In this document: positions 43,466 to 52,669 of the stretch, piece by piece
Layout: every line of letters starts with the position of its first letter
Position numbering within the stretch: position 1 is the first letter of the stretch
Assembly: GCF_020537505.1 (NCBI RefSeq)
Contig: NZ_JAJBMO010000019.1
Location: 1 to 64,000, forward strand
Length of the DNA stretch: 64,000 bases
Direction: 5' to 3'
Source of the DNA: Blautia glucerasea
GTDB taxonomy: Bacteria > Bacillota > Clostridia > Lachnospirales > Lachnospiraceae
Notes under the pieces: generated by a model
Database searches by the model: none
The model's input: the letters and a program-made list of their open reading frames with translations, nothing else
Told to the model about the DNA's origin: nothing
Program-made: the position numbers and the translations under genes

Positions 43466-44551
43466 ATGAGTGAAAAGCTTAGAGTCGGTATTTTAGGTGC
43501 TACCGGAATGGTAGGTCAGAGATTTATTTCCCTGTTAGAGAATCATCCCTGGTTTGAGGTTGTAACAGTTGCAGCCAGCCCAAGAAGTGCAGGAAAGACT
43601 TATGAGGAAGCTGTAGGCGGCAGATGGAAAATGGATACCCCAATGCCGGAGGCTGTGAAGAAGCTGGTTGTTATGAATGTGAATGAGGTAGAGAAGGTTG
43701 CTTCAACAGTTGACTTTGTATTCTCTGCTGTAGATATGTCCAAGGACGAGATCAAAGCCATCGAGGAAGCATACGCCAAGACTGAGACGCCAGTTGTTTC
43801 TAACAACAGTGCTCACAGATGGACACCGGATGTTCCAATGGTAATTCCGGAAATCAACCCGGAGCATTTCGAGGTTATCAAATATCAGAAAGAGCGTCTT
43901 GGAACAAAGAGAGGCTTTATCGCTGTTAAGCCAAACTGTTCCATCCAGAGCTACGCTCCAGCCCTTACCGCATGGAAGGAGTTTGAACCATATGAAGTAG
44001 TTGCGACTACCTACCAGGCAATTTCCGGTGCTGGAAAAACATTCAAAGACTGGCCGGAAATGGAGCATAACATTATTCCATATATCGGTGGAGAGGAAGA
44101 GAAGAGTGAGAAAGAGCCTCTTCGTATTTGGGGTAAGGTTGAGGACGGTGTAATCGTTCCAGCTAAGGAGCCTGTTATCACATGCCAGTGTGTTCGTGTG
44201 CCGATCCTGAATGGTCATACAGCAGCTGCATTTGTGAAATTCAGAAAGAAACCTACCAAGGAGCAGCTGGTGAAAGCTCTTGTGGAGTTCAAGGGTGTTC
44301 CACAGGAACTGAATCTTCCAAGCGCACCGAAGCAGTTCATCCAGTATCTTGAGGAGGATAACCGTCCGCAGGTTACAGAGGATGTAAACTTTGAGAATGG
44401 AATGGGTGTGTCTATTGGAAGACTTCGTGAGGATACTGTTTATGACTGGAAGTTTATCGGACTTTCCCACAATACGGTAAGAGGTGCTGCAGGTGGTGCG
44501 GTACTTTGTGCAGAGACTCTGAAGGCACAGGGATATATTCAGGCGAAATAA
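43466..44551 (+). CDS. asd: Aspartate-semialdehyde dehydrogenase
   Basis: Reduces aspartyl phosphate to aspartate semialdehyde, feeding lysine, threonine and methionine. 361 residues. The NADP-binding GATGMVGQRF is at residues 10-19 and the catalytic Cys sits in VKPNCSIQSY near residue 154, where the family has NCST. EINPEHF and SGAGKTF are also typical. It is of the archaeal/fungal-type long subgroup seen in many Clostridia. GAGGAGAG precedes the start. It has a terminator and is monocistronic. Confidence 0.96.
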   Translation: MSEKLRVGILGATGMVGQRFISLLENHPWFEVVTVAASPRSAGKTYEEAVGGRWKMDTPMPEAVKKLVVMNVNEVEKVASTVDFVFSAVDMSKDEIKAIEEAYAKTETPVVSNNSAHRWTPDVPMVIPEINPEHFEVIKYQKERLGTKRGFIAVKPNCSIQSYAPALTAWKEFEPYEVVATTYQAISGAGKTFKDWPEMEHNIIPYIGGEEEKSEKEPLRIWGKVEDGVIVPAKEPVITCQCVRVPILNGHTAAAFVKFRKKPTKEQLVKALVEFKGVPQELNLPSAPKQFIQYLEEDNRPQVTEDVNFENGMGVSIGRLREDTVYDWKFIGLSHNTVRGAAGGAVLCAETLKAQGYIQAK

Positions 44552-44574
44552 GTAGAAGAAAAGAATGAATTGCA

Positions 44575-44613
44575 AGGGGAATGCTATCGGGAGTGGTGGC
44601 ATTCCTCTTTTTT
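44575..44613 (+). terminator. Intrinsic terminator after asd
   Basis: AGGGGAATGC (44575-44584) pairs with GCATTCCTCT (44599-44608), followed by a run of T. Confidence 0.88.
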
Positions 44614-44728
44614 GTTTCCAACTTTCCAACGGATTCGTCGGATAACCAACAGAATCGGAAAACTGACCGTTTACGGAACCGGGGATTCATGTTAAAATAG
44701 ATAGCACGTTAGAGAAGGAGGTGAGTCC

Positions 44729-45799
44729 ATGAGTGACAGAGAGCGAATCCGTCTTACCCAGTATTCTCATACATCTGGCTGAGCGGCGAAAGTTGGTCCG
44801 GGGACCCTTGCCCAGGTTCTGGGTAAGCTGCCGAAGTTTTATGATTCTAATTTACTCGTTGGAACAGAGTCTTCCGACGATGCGGCTGTATATCGCATAT
44901 CCGATGAACTGGCTATGATCCAGACGGTGGATTTCTTCACGCCGATCGTGGACGATCCTTATACCTTCGGACAGATTGCAGCGGCCAATGCGTTAAGTGA
45001 TGTGTATGCTATGGGGGGAGAGCCTAAGCTGGCACTGAATATTGCCGCTTTTCCCAATTGTCTTGATCCGGAGATTCTGGGTGAGATCTTGCGTGGTGGT
45101 GCAGATAAGGTATTGGAGGCTGGTGCTTCCCTTGCTGGCGGACACACGATCCAGGATGATGAGCCGAAATATGGCTTGTGTGTTACCGGCTTTGTAAATC
45201 CAGCTTTTATGTGGAAAAATATTGGAGCCAGGACGGGGGATGTGCTGATCCTTACGAAGCCTCTTGGAACGGGAATCCTTTCTACAGCGGTGAAAGGAGA
45301 GATGGCATCCGAGGAAGAAACTGCCTATGCGGCTTCTGTGATGGCGACGTTGAATAAATATGCAAGGGATAAAGTGGCAGACCTTCGGGTTCATGCCTGC
45401 ACGGATGTGACAGGCTTTGGCCTGGCAGGGCATGCCTTGGAGATGGCGAAGGGAAGTGAGAAGACTTTTTGTATTTCTCTTAGTTCCCTGCCAGTTATGA
45501 AAGGTGCGCCTGATTACGCATCTATGGGATTTATCCCGGCAGGTGCATACCGCAACCGTGAATTTGCAGGGGAAGAGTGTGAGTTTGCATGGAAGAATTG
45601 TGATGTTGGAAGCAAAGAGAAGCTTTCTGCACGTGAGGATCTCGTCTTCGATCCGCAGACCTCCGGTGGACTACTCCTGAGTATAGCTCCGCAGGATGCG
45701 GGAGAGGCAATTAGCAGGCTGTCTTCCTTGTCCCTTCCATGTGCTGTGATTGGACATGTGATTGATTTACAAAAGAAACATCTTGTTTTTGTGAAATAG
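44729..45799 (+). CDS. selD: Selenide, water dikinase, itself a selenoprotein (UGA = Sec18)
   Basis: Makes selenophosphate from selenide and ATP, the selenium donor for selenocysteine. The coding region runs from ATG 44729 to 45799 through an in-frame TGA at 44780-44782. The codons around it read HTSG-U-AAKVGPGTLAQVL, exactly where SelD proteins have the catalytic Cys or Sec of G-C/U-A-A-K. AAGGAGG precedes ATG 44729. A hairpin-forming GGTC...GACC (44795-44806) lies 12 bases past the UGA, where a bacterial SECIS belongs. Later motifs include GGHTIQDDEPKYG and DVTGFGLAGHALEM. A gene caller would miss the first 62 codons and start at 44915. The cell must have SelA, SelB and tRNA-Sec. Confidence 0.95.
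44783..44822 (+). promoter_or_regulatory. Putative bacterial SECIS in selD
   Basis: The RNA directly after the UGA can fold with a GGTC/GACC apical hairpin (44795-44806), the position used by SelB-dependent SECIS elements. The exact fold was not computed. Confidence 0.5.
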
Positions 45800-45886
45800 T
45801 TCCTAATTGATAAAAAATATCAACTACTATTGTGAAAAATACGTCAAAGTGCTATAATTGTAAAAAACAAAACGGAGGTGTTTTTT

Positions 45887-46642
45887 ATGAATTATGAAGA
45901 TGTGCAAAAACTTTCAAACGCGGCCAAAAACAAAATCGGGCTGCTGAACGGCAATTTCCTGAAGTACTTTCTTCGTGCTGTAATGGCGGGCTTCTTTATC
46001 GATGTGGCAGTCATTTACAGTAACGTCATAGGAAGCGTATTCTCAGGATCAGATCCGGCATGGGGAAAGTTTTTAGGAGCTATGGTGTTCTCCATTGCGG
46101 TTCTTCTGATCAGCCTGGTGGGCGGTGAGCTGTTTACCGGCAATAACATGGTAATGGCATTTGGCGCCTTTGATAAGAGTGTATCCTGGGGGGATGCAGG
46201 CAAGGTATGGCTGGTAAGCTACCTTGGCAATTTTGTTGGATGTGCAATATTGGGGCTTCTTTTTGTAGGAGCAGGAGCATCCGGTACAGCAGATTATTTC
46301 GCAGGCTTTATCAACAACAAGCTGACAATCCCGATGGGACAGATGTTCATGCGGGCAGTTTTGTGTAACTTCTTCGTATGCCTTGGCGTACTCTGCGGAA
46401 TCAAGCTGAAAAGTGAAACCGGTAAATTCCTTATGATCGTAATGTGTATCTCCGCATTTGTTTTCAGCGGATTTGAGCACTGCATTGCCAACATGGGAAT
46501 TTTTGTAGTAAGCCTTGGCCTGGTAGATGGCCTTTCCGTAGGTCTCATGCTGAAGAGCATGCTGATTGTAACCATTGGAAATATGGTGGGAGGCGCTCTT
46601 TTACTGGCATGGCCATTAAGAAAGATGAGTGCAGATAAATAA
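45887..46642 (+). CDS. Formate/nitrite transporter family channel
   Basis: 251 residues with six membrane segments. The family repeats are visible: LGAMVFSIAVLLISLVGGELFTGNNMV (the GGELFTGN loop) and FVFSGFEHCIANM with the central pore His of FocA-type channels. It should carry formate or a similar monovalent anion. GGAGG eight bases before ATG 45887 fixes the start over GTG 45878. It lies 87 bases after selD; selenium-dependent formate dehydrogenase is the usual link between these two functions, though no fdh gene is in the window. Confidence 0.92.
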   Translation: MNYEDVQKLSNAAKNKIGLLNGNFLKYFLRAVMAGFFIDVAVIYSNVIGSVFSGSDPAWGKFLGAMVFSIAVLLISLVGGELFTGNNMVMAFGAFDKSVSWGDAGKVWLVSYLGNFVGCAILGLLFVGAGASGTADYFAGFINNKLTIPMGQMFMRAVLCNFFVCLGVLCGIKLKSETGKFLMIVMCISAFVFSGFEHCIANMGIFVVSLGLVDGLSVGLMLKSMLIVTIGNMVGGALLLAWPLRKMSADK

Positions 46643-46643
46643 T

Positions 46644-48692
46644 ATGTCAAAAGCTTTATACATAGCAGAGAAGCCCAGCGTGGCTCAGGAATTTGCGAAA
46701 GCTTTGAAATCTGGCGGCAGAAGACAGGATGGCTATATTGAGTCTGATACCTGCGTGGTGACCTGGTGTGTAGGACATCTGGTCACCATGAGCTATCCTG
46801 AGAAATATGATATGAAGTACAAAAGGTGGAGTTTAGATACCCTGCCTTTTTTGCCGCGTGATTTTAAATACGAGGTAATTCCTGGAGTGGAAAAACAGTT
46901 CCAGATCGTGAAAGGGCTTTTAAACAGACCGGATATTGATACTATCTATGTGTGTACCGACTCCGGGCGTGAAGGAGAATATATTTACCGTCTGGTAGCA
47001 CAGATGGCGGGAGTGAAGGACAAGACGCAGAAGCGTGTATGGATCGACTCCCAGACAGAAGAAGAGATTCTTCGTGGAATCCGCGAGGCGAAGGACATTT
47101 CCGAATATGACAACCTTGCCGCCGCAGCCTATCTTCGGGCAAAAGAAGATTATTTGATGGGAATTAATTTTTCCCGTGTACTGACCTTGCGCTATGGAAA
47201 CAGCGTAACCAATTATCTTGGAGGCAAATACCAGGCAATTTCCGTTGGACGTGTTATGACCTGTGTCCTTGGAATGGTAGTCCGTCGGGAGCGGGAGATC
47301 CGCGCATTTGTGAAAACACCTTTTTACAGAGTTGTGAGCAGCATTGCTCTTGAAGGAGAAAACTTTGAAGGAGAATGGAAGGCGGTGGAAGGAAGCCGCC
47401 ATTTCCAGTCCCCTGTTTTATATAAAGAAAACGGCTTTAAGAAAAAAGAAGATGCCGAGAAACTGATCCGTGATTTAAGTGTATGTCAGCCTCTGGCTTG
47501 CACAGTAGAGAAAATAGAGAGGAAGAAAGAAAACAAGAATCCGCCTCTTTTATTTAACCTGGCTGAGCTTCAGAATGTCTGTTCCAAGCTGTTCAAGATC
47601 AGCCCGGATGAGACTCTTTCTATTGTACAGGATCTATATGAGAAAAAGTTGGTCACTTATCCCAGAACGGATGCCAGGGTTTTATCCACGGCTGTAGCCA
47701 AAGAGATTTACAAGAATATTTCCGGTCTCCGGAATTATCCACAGGCTGGGGAAGCTGTTCAGGGCGCATTAGAGCTTGGTGCATACAAAAACATCGCCAA
47801 AACACGTTACACCAATGACAAGCAGATAACGGACCATTACGCAATTATTCCCACAGGACAGGGACTTGGCGCACTAAAAGGACTTTCCCTGACTGCCCAG
47901 CGGGTGTATGAGACCATTGTAAGACGTTTTTTAAGCATTTTTTATCCACCGGCTGTTTACCAGAAGGTGAGCCTTGTGACGAAAATGGAGAATGAATCTT
48001 TCTTTTCTTCCTTTAAGGTTTTACTGAACGAAGGGTATCTGAAGATTGCCACGAATTCTTTTGCGAAGAAGAGTATGCCAGAACCTTCAGGAAAAGCTCC
48101 CGAGGGAGATGGAGAAGAGGAGGTTTCCTGTGACGAAGCTTTGTTAGCTGCATTGCAGAAATTGAAAAAGGGTGATATACTAAACATAAATGGTCTTGGT
48201 ATCAAGGAGGGAGAGACCTCACCGCCAAAACGATACAATTCAGGTTCTATGATCCTGGCAATGGAGAATGCAGGACAACTGATCGAAGACGAGGACCTTC
48301 GTTCCCAGATCAAAGGAAGCGGAATTGGCACCAGTGCTACAAGAGCAGAAATCTTGAAGAAATTGTTTAATATCAAATATCTCTCCCTGAATAAGAAGAC
48401 GCAGGTGATCACCCCGACTCTTCAGGGCGAGATGATCTACGATGTGGTGAACTGTTCCATTCGCCAGCTTCTGAACCCGGAATTGACGGCCAGCTGGGAG
48501 AAGGGGCTTACCTATGTTGCAGAGGGCTCGATCACAGAGCAGGAATATATGGATAAGCTGGAGCACTTTGTAAGACTTCGTACCAAACAGGTGGAGGCCA
48601 GTAACTTCCAGTATGCGCTACGGCAGTTTTTTGACACAGCGGCGCAGTACTATAAAAAGCCAGAACGGGCAGCAGCTGCGAAAAAACGGTAG
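46644..48692 (+). CDS. topB: DNA topoisomerase III
   Basis: Type IA topoisomerase that decatenates DNA. 682 residues. The TOPRIM domain starts MSKALYIAEKPSVAQEF with the acidic DSGREGEYIYR motif near residue 103. The active-site Tyr is in VTYPRTDARVL near residue 335. GIGTSATRAEILKKL and the C-terminal domain are present. No CxxC zinc motifs occur at the C-terminus. It starts two bases after the formate channel stop codon, without a clear ribosome binding site, so translation may be coupled. Confidence 0.95.
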   Translation: MSKALYIAEKPSVAQEFAKALKSGGRRQDGYIESDTCVVTWCVGHLVTMSYPEKYDMKYKRWSLDTLPFLPRDFKYEVIPGVEKQFQIVKGLLNRPDIDTIYVCTDSGREGEYIYRLVAQMAGVKDKTQKRVWIDSQTEEEILRGIREAKDISEYDNLAAAAYLRAKEDYLMGINFSRVLTLRYGNSVTNYLGGKYQAISVGRVMTCVLGMVVRREREIRAFVKTPFYRVVSSIALEGENFEGEWKAVEGSRHFQSPVLYKENGFKKKEDAEKLIRDLSVCQPLACTVEKIERKKENKNPPLLFNLAELQNVCSKLFKISPDETLSIVQDLYEKKLVTYPRTDARVLSTAVAKEIYKNISGLRNYPQAGEAVQGALELGAYKNIAKTRYTNDKQITDHYAIIPTGQGLGALKGLSLTAQRVYETIVRRFLSIFYPPAVYQKVSLVTKMENESFFSSFKVLLNEGYLKIATNSFAKKSMPEPSGKAPEGDGEEEVSCDEALLAALQKLKKGDILNINGLGIKEGETSPPKRYNSGSMILAMENAGQLIEDEDLRSQIKGSGIGTSATRAEILKKLFNIKYLSLNKKTQVITPTLQGEMIYDVVNCSIRQLLNPELTASWEKGLTYVAEGSITEQEYMDKLEHFVRLRTKQVEASNFQYALRQFFDTAAQYYKKPERAAAAKKR

Positions 48693-48839
48693 ATTTGAAA
48701 GCAGTACAGCCAAGTTATCGTTTAATGGCAGCACTACGTGTCATGCATAACAATGACATGGCTTGATGTGAGTTGTAATGCAAACTTTTGGATGAATGAA
48801 CCTATTTATAAAATTAGATTTATATGAGGAGGAAATATT

Positions 48840-49508
48840 ATGTTAAAAGATTTTACCATCGCCAATATGCTGGATATGAGCCAGACAATTGCAGGAGAGC
48901 TTTTTGCGGGGAAAACTTATCCATGGGAAGTTCTTCCAGAGATTGGAGATTTCATTGTAAAACTGGGAAAAACACTGGATCCGGAAGAGTATGATCATCT
49001 GGAGGGTGACATCTGGATCGCAAAATCCGCCAAAATTGCACCAACCGCATGTATTAACGGACCAGCTATCATTGGTAAGAACACAGAAGTGCGCCACTGC
49101 GCATTTATCCGCGGCAAAGCGATGGTGGGAGAGGGCTGCGTAGTTGGAAACTCTACAGAGCTTAAGAATGTTGTCCTTTTTAACAATGTTCAGGTTCCGC
49201 ACTATAATTATGTTGGTGATGCAGTACTGGGATACAAATCCCATATGGGTGCAGGTTCTATCTGTTCCAATGTAAAATCTGATAAGAAGCTGGTTGTGGT
49301 AAAAGACGGCGAGGAGAAAATTGAGACAGGCCTTAAGAAATTTGGTGCAATGCTTGCCGATCATGTAGAGGTAGGTTGCGGCTCCGTATTAAATCCAGGA
49401 ACTGTGATTGGACGAAACACCAATATTTATCCGCTTTCTCCAGTACGCGGATGTGTACCTGCCAACAGCATTTATAAGAATAAAGATGAGGTTGTAACAA
49501 AGAAATAA
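48840..49508 (+). CDS. Left-handed beta-helix (hexapeptide repeat) protein, nucleotidyltransferase C-terminus-like
   Basis: 222 residues. From about residue 55 it shows hexapeptide-repeat coils typical of LbetaH acyltransferases (IWIAKSAKIAPTACINGPAIIGKNTEV; VGNSTELKNVVLFNNVQVPHYNYVGDAVLGYKSHMGAGS). It resembles the C-terminal half of GlmU-like UDP-GlcNAc pyrophosphorylases but lacks the nucleotidyltransferase domain. The NYVGDAVLGYKSHMGAGS segment matches the acetyltransferase active-site region of that group. Substrate unknown. GAGGAGG precedes the start. It has its own terminator. Confidence 0.82.
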   Translation: MLKDFTIANMLDMSQTIAGELFAGKTYPWEVLPEIGDFIVKLGKTLDPEEYDHLEGDIWIAKSAKIAPTACINGPAIIGKNTEVRHCAFIRGKAMVGEGCVVGNSTELKNVVLFNNVQVPHYNYVGDAVLGYKSHMGAGSICSNVKSDKKLVVVKDGEEKIETGLKKFGAMLADHVEVGCGSVLNPGTVIGRNTNIYPLSPVRGCVPANSIYKNKDEVVTKK

Positions 49509-49556
49509 ATAGCCAATCGCATGTAAGTGCGGACTTTGGTTTTGAACACGAATCAA

Positions 49557-49596
49557 ACGGCTTGACGGAAAATTAATTCTGTCAAGCCGTTTTGTA
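49557..49596 (+). terminator. Intrinsic terminator
   Basis: ACGGCTTGACGGAA and TTCTGTCAAGCCGT pair around an AATTAA-type loop, followed by TTT. Probably also used by the convergent traX-like gene. Confidence 0.88.
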
Positions 49597-49636
49597 GTGC
49601 GATGTGTATAGGAAATTGTTTTTGCAATCCATTCAC

Positions 49637-50380
49637 CTAAATTCCGAACCACATCTTTCGGATGATGGTCAGAATTGCAATATGTACCGGATAAAAAGCG
49701 TAGAAGAAATATTTTGCCCATTTCCCCTGAATGAAACCTCGTTTGCCATTGTACATATTCAGGGAAAGAAAAGCAAAGCAGGCTTTCCACTCGTAGATCA
49801 GCCAACAGCTTCCGATGACAGCCTGGGCGGGCTTGTAAGAACGCAGCCAGTACATGATCAGAAGAAATACGAATCCCTTATATCCGTAATCAGCCTTTAG
49901 AAAATAGGAAACCGTCAGAAGAACCAGCATACTTACCAGCTGCATAGCGGCATTTTTTTCAAAATGTTCGATCAGGCAGAAGGCAAGATATCCAAGAAAA
50001 AGAGTGAAAAATACATTTTGCTTACCTGGATAGAGCAGTGTGCTGTTTTGTGCAAAATTCCATGGGATTTCCGAGATACATGCAAAAATCAGAAGATTTC
50101 GTCCATATTTAAACCGGTCATGGGTATGAAGAAAGCCTTCTACAAGCAGAAAACAGAAAATAGGAAAAGCTGCACGTCCTACATCGCGCATAACACGGTA
50201 CAGAGAGTATGTGGTGCTGCCTATCTGAAACCAGGGAGCGATTGCAGGCGGATAGTGGCGCAGAAGAAAAGAAGCGGTATGGTCGATCAGCATGATCACC
50301 ATAGCCAGTACCTTCAGGCTGCTTCCGCTTAGGATCCTGAGTTTTTCCGGCATAAAAGAAGTTGATGCTTGCGATGGCAT
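49637..50380 (-). CDS. TraX family membrane protein
   Basis: 247 residues with about seven membrane segments, homologous to TraX, the F-pilin N-acetyltransferase. Family motifs are LKVLAMVIMLIDHTASFLL (near residue 22), VGRAAFPIFCFLLVEGFLHT and a C-terminal FYAFYPVHIAILTIIRKM. Chromosomal TraX proteins of gut Firmicutes probably acetylate something other than pilin; the target is unknown. GGAGGACTT precedes the start. It stands alone between plus-strand genes. Confidence 0.9.
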   Translation of the reverse strand: MPSQASTSFMPEKLRILSGSSLKVLAMVIMLIDHTASFLLRHYPPAIAPWFQIGSTTYSLYRVMRDVGRAAFPIFCFLLVEGFLHTHDRFKYGRNLLIFACISEIPWNFAQNSTLLYPGKQNVFFTLFLGYLAFCLIEHFEKNAAMQLVSMLVLLTVSYFLKADYGYKGFVFLLIMYWLRSYKPAQAVIGSCWLIYEWKACFAFLSLNMYNGKRGFIQGKWAKYFFYAFYPVHIAILTIIRKMWFGI

Positions 50381-50606
50381 ATTATATAAGTCCTCCTGTT
50401 CTGATTATGGATACAGAGCATTGCCGGATGTTTTTTGAACGGCGTACAGTTCGCTCAGCAGCTATAATCGGAATGTTTTTTTGTAGTTTATCATGAAAAT
50501 GAAATTCCCACAAGATAAGTCCCATAAATGGCACCAGCAATTTTTTCGTATTTTTTGCAAAATATGACTAGACGAATGGAGAATTTTGTGAGAAAATAAC
50601 ACTAGG

Positions 50607-50624
50607 TTGTTAGGTCTTTAACAA
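50607..50624 (+). promoter_or_regulatory. Rex operator (redox-sensing repressor box)
   Basis: TTGTTAGGTCTTTAACAA matches the clostridial Rex consensus TTGTTAANNNNTTAACAA at 13 of 14 fixed positions. It lies 35 bases before the start of the Fe-S scaffold gene, where a repressor would block transcription. It predicts induction when the NADH/NAD+ ratio is high. Confidence 0.8.
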
Positions 50625-50658
50625 CGATTAAGTAATCAACACTGAAAGGAGTCTTAAA

Positions 50659-51351
50659 ATGATTTACACTACTGAAGTTGAAAACATGTGCCCAGTAGCT
50701 AAGGGCGCAAAACATGAGCCAGCTCCGATCCCGGAAGAAGGCCAGTGGGTCCATGCCAAAAAAATTGAAGATATCTCTGGTTTTACACATGGTGTAGGCT
50801 GGTGTGCTCCTCAGCAGGGTGCCTGTAAGCTGTCCTTAAATGTTAAGAATGGTGTAATCGAGGAAGCCCTTATTGAAACAATCGGATGCTCCGGTATGAC
50901 ACATTCTGCAGCTATGGCAGCAGAGGTTCTTCAGGGTAAGACAATTCTTGAAGCATTAAATACAGACCTTGTCTGTGATGCAATCAATACAGCAATGAGA
51001 GAGCTGTTCCTTCAGATCGTTTATGGCCGTACCCAGAGTGCTTTCTCTGATGACGGTCTTGCTGTAGGTGCAGGTCTTGAGGACCTTGGTAAAGGCCTTC
51101 GTTCCCAGGTTGGTACTATGTACGCTACCAAGGAAAAAGGAGTTCGTTATCTGGAGATGGCAGAGGGCTATGTAACAGGTATCGCTCTTGACGAAGACAA
51201 CGAAGTAATCGGATATCAGTTCGTTTCTCTTGGAAAAATGACTGACTTTATCAAAAAAGGTGATGATCCTAACACTGCATGGGAGAAAGCAAAAGGTCAG
51301 TATGGCCGTGTAGCTGATGCTGTTAAGATTATTGACCCAAGAAAAGAGTAA
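50659..51351 (+). CDS. Iron-sulfur cluster assembly scaffold-like protein
   Basis: 230 residues of the NifU/IscU-related family found with GGGtGRT proteins in anaerobic Firmicutes. Conserved cysteines occur in WCAPQQGACKL and TIGCSGMTHSAAMAAEVL, the latter like the IscU-type cluster-binding segment. The remainder, including FSDDGLAVGAGLEDLGKGLRSQVG, is specific to this group. GGAG precedes the start. The GGGtGRT gene follows in 27 bases, and a Rex operator lies upstream, so both are probably controlled by redox state. The client protein is unknown. Confidence 0.85.
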   Translation: MIYTTEVENMCPVAKGAKHEPAPIPEEGQWVHAKKIEDISGFTHGVGWCAPQQGACKLSLNVKNGVIEEALIETIGCSGMTHSAAMAAEVLQGKTILEALNTDLVCDAINTAMRELFLQIVYGRTQSAFSDDGLAVGAGLEDLGKGLRSQVGTMYATKEKGVRYLEMAEGYVTGIALDEDNEVIGYQFVSLGKMTDFIKKGDDPNTAWEKAKGQYGRVADAVKIIDPRKE

Positions 51352-51378
51352 GCCACAAGCGAAAGGAGACGAACAGAA

Positions 51379-52389
51379 ATGGCATTATTTGAAGGATATG
51401 AGAGAAGAATTGCTCAGATCAATTCTGTATTAAATAGCTATGGAATCAGCTCTATCGAAGAAGCTGAGAAAATCACAAAAGACGCTGGTCTTGATGTTTA
51501 TGATCAGGTTAAGAAAATTCAGCCAATCTGCTTTGAGAACGCTGCATGGGCTTACACAGTAGGCGCTGCAATCGCGATCAAAAAAGGCTGCAAGAGAGCT
51601 GCTGACGCTGCTGCTGCAATCGGAGAAGGACTTCAGGCTTTCTGTATTCCAGGATCCGTTGCTGACCACAGAAAAGTAGGTCTTGGACATGGTAACCTTG
51701 GTAAAATGCTTCTTGAGGAAGAGACAGAGTGCTTCTGCTTCTTAGCAGGCCATGAGTCCTTCGCAGCTGCTGAGGGTGCTATCGGTATCGCTGAGAAAGC
51801 AAACAAAGTACGTCAGAAACCATTACGTGTTATCCTGAACGGACTTGGAAAAGATGCTGCTCAGATTATTTCCCGTATCAACGGATTCACATTTGTTGAG
51901 ACAAAATATGATTACAAAGAAGCTAAATTAAACGTAATCTATGAGAAACCATACTCTAACGGACTTCGTGCTACTGTAAAATGCTACGGTGCAGATGATG
52001 TTCAGGAAGGTGTTGCTATCATGCATCACGAGAATGTTGGTGTTTCCATCACAGGTAACTCCACTAACCCGACTCGTTTCCAGCATCCGGTTGCAGGTAC
52101 ATACAAGAAAGAATGTATCGAGCAGGGTAAGAAATATTTCTCCGTTGCTTCCGGCGGTGGTACAGGACGTACTCTTCACCCAGACAACATGGCAGCAGGT
52201 CCTGCTTCCTACGGTATGACAGATACTATGGGACGTATGCACTCTGACGCACAGTTTGCTGGATCCTCTTCCGTACCGGCTCACGTTGAGATGATGGGTC
52301 TGATCGGTATGGGTAACAACCCGATGGTTGGTGCTACTGTTGCTGTAGCTGTTTCTGTAGAGGAAGCTGCTAAGGCTGGTAAGTTCTGA
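51379..52389 (+). CDS. GGGtGRT protein
   Basis: 336 residues, named for the motif in FSVASGGGTGRTLHPDNMAAGP near residue 255. This is a highly conserved protein of unknown biochemical function in anaerobic Firmicutes, almost always next to the scaffold protein upstream. Other landmarks are HGNLGKMLLEEETECFCFLAGHESFAAAEGAIGIA and GMGNNPMVGATVAVAVSVEEA. AAAGGAG precedes the start. Codon use is strongly biased to common codons, as in nifJ, suggesting high expression. A terminator follows at 52421-52462. Confidence 0.93.
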   Translation: MALFEGYERRIAQINSVLNSYGISSIEEAEKITKDAGLDVYDQVKKIQPICFENAAWAYTVGAAIAIKKGCKRAADAAAAIGEGLQAFCIPGSVADHRKVGLGHGNLGKMLLEEETECFCFLAGHESFAAAEGAIGIAEKANKVRQKPLRVILNGLGKDAAQIISRINGFTFVETKYDYKEAKLNVIYEKPYSNGLRATVKCYGADDVQEGVAIMHHENVGVSITGNSTNPTRFQHPVAGTYKKECIEQGKKYFSVASGGGTGRTLHPDNMAAGPASYGMTDTMGRMHSDAQFAGSSSVPAHVEMMGLIGMGNNPMVGATVAVAVSVEEAAKAGKF

Positions 52390-52420
52390 TAATTGAATAA
52401 AAAGTTATATAATATTTAAT

Positions 52421-52462
52421 AAAAACAAAGCACTTTCAACAAAAATGGGAGTGCTTTTGTTT
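52421..52462 (+). terminator. Terminator of the Fe-S scaffold/GGGtGRT operon
   Basis: AAAACAAAGCACT and AGTGCTTTTGTTTT pair, leaving a T-rich tail. Confidence 0.85.
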
Positions 52463-52669
52463 TGCCACAAAGTTAACACAAAGGAATTTAAATAGTTGTT
52501 TTTAAATCTTCTGAATTTGCATTGCAGCAAGAGTAATGATAGGGTAGTTATGCAGGAAACTGTGTAAGTACCCTTTTTTTCACTTTTGGTGGATTGACTT
52601 TTGTACTAGAGAGATTTACTATTATAGTACAGTTAATTTGATACTATAAGAGGTGGGAGGACACAAAGT

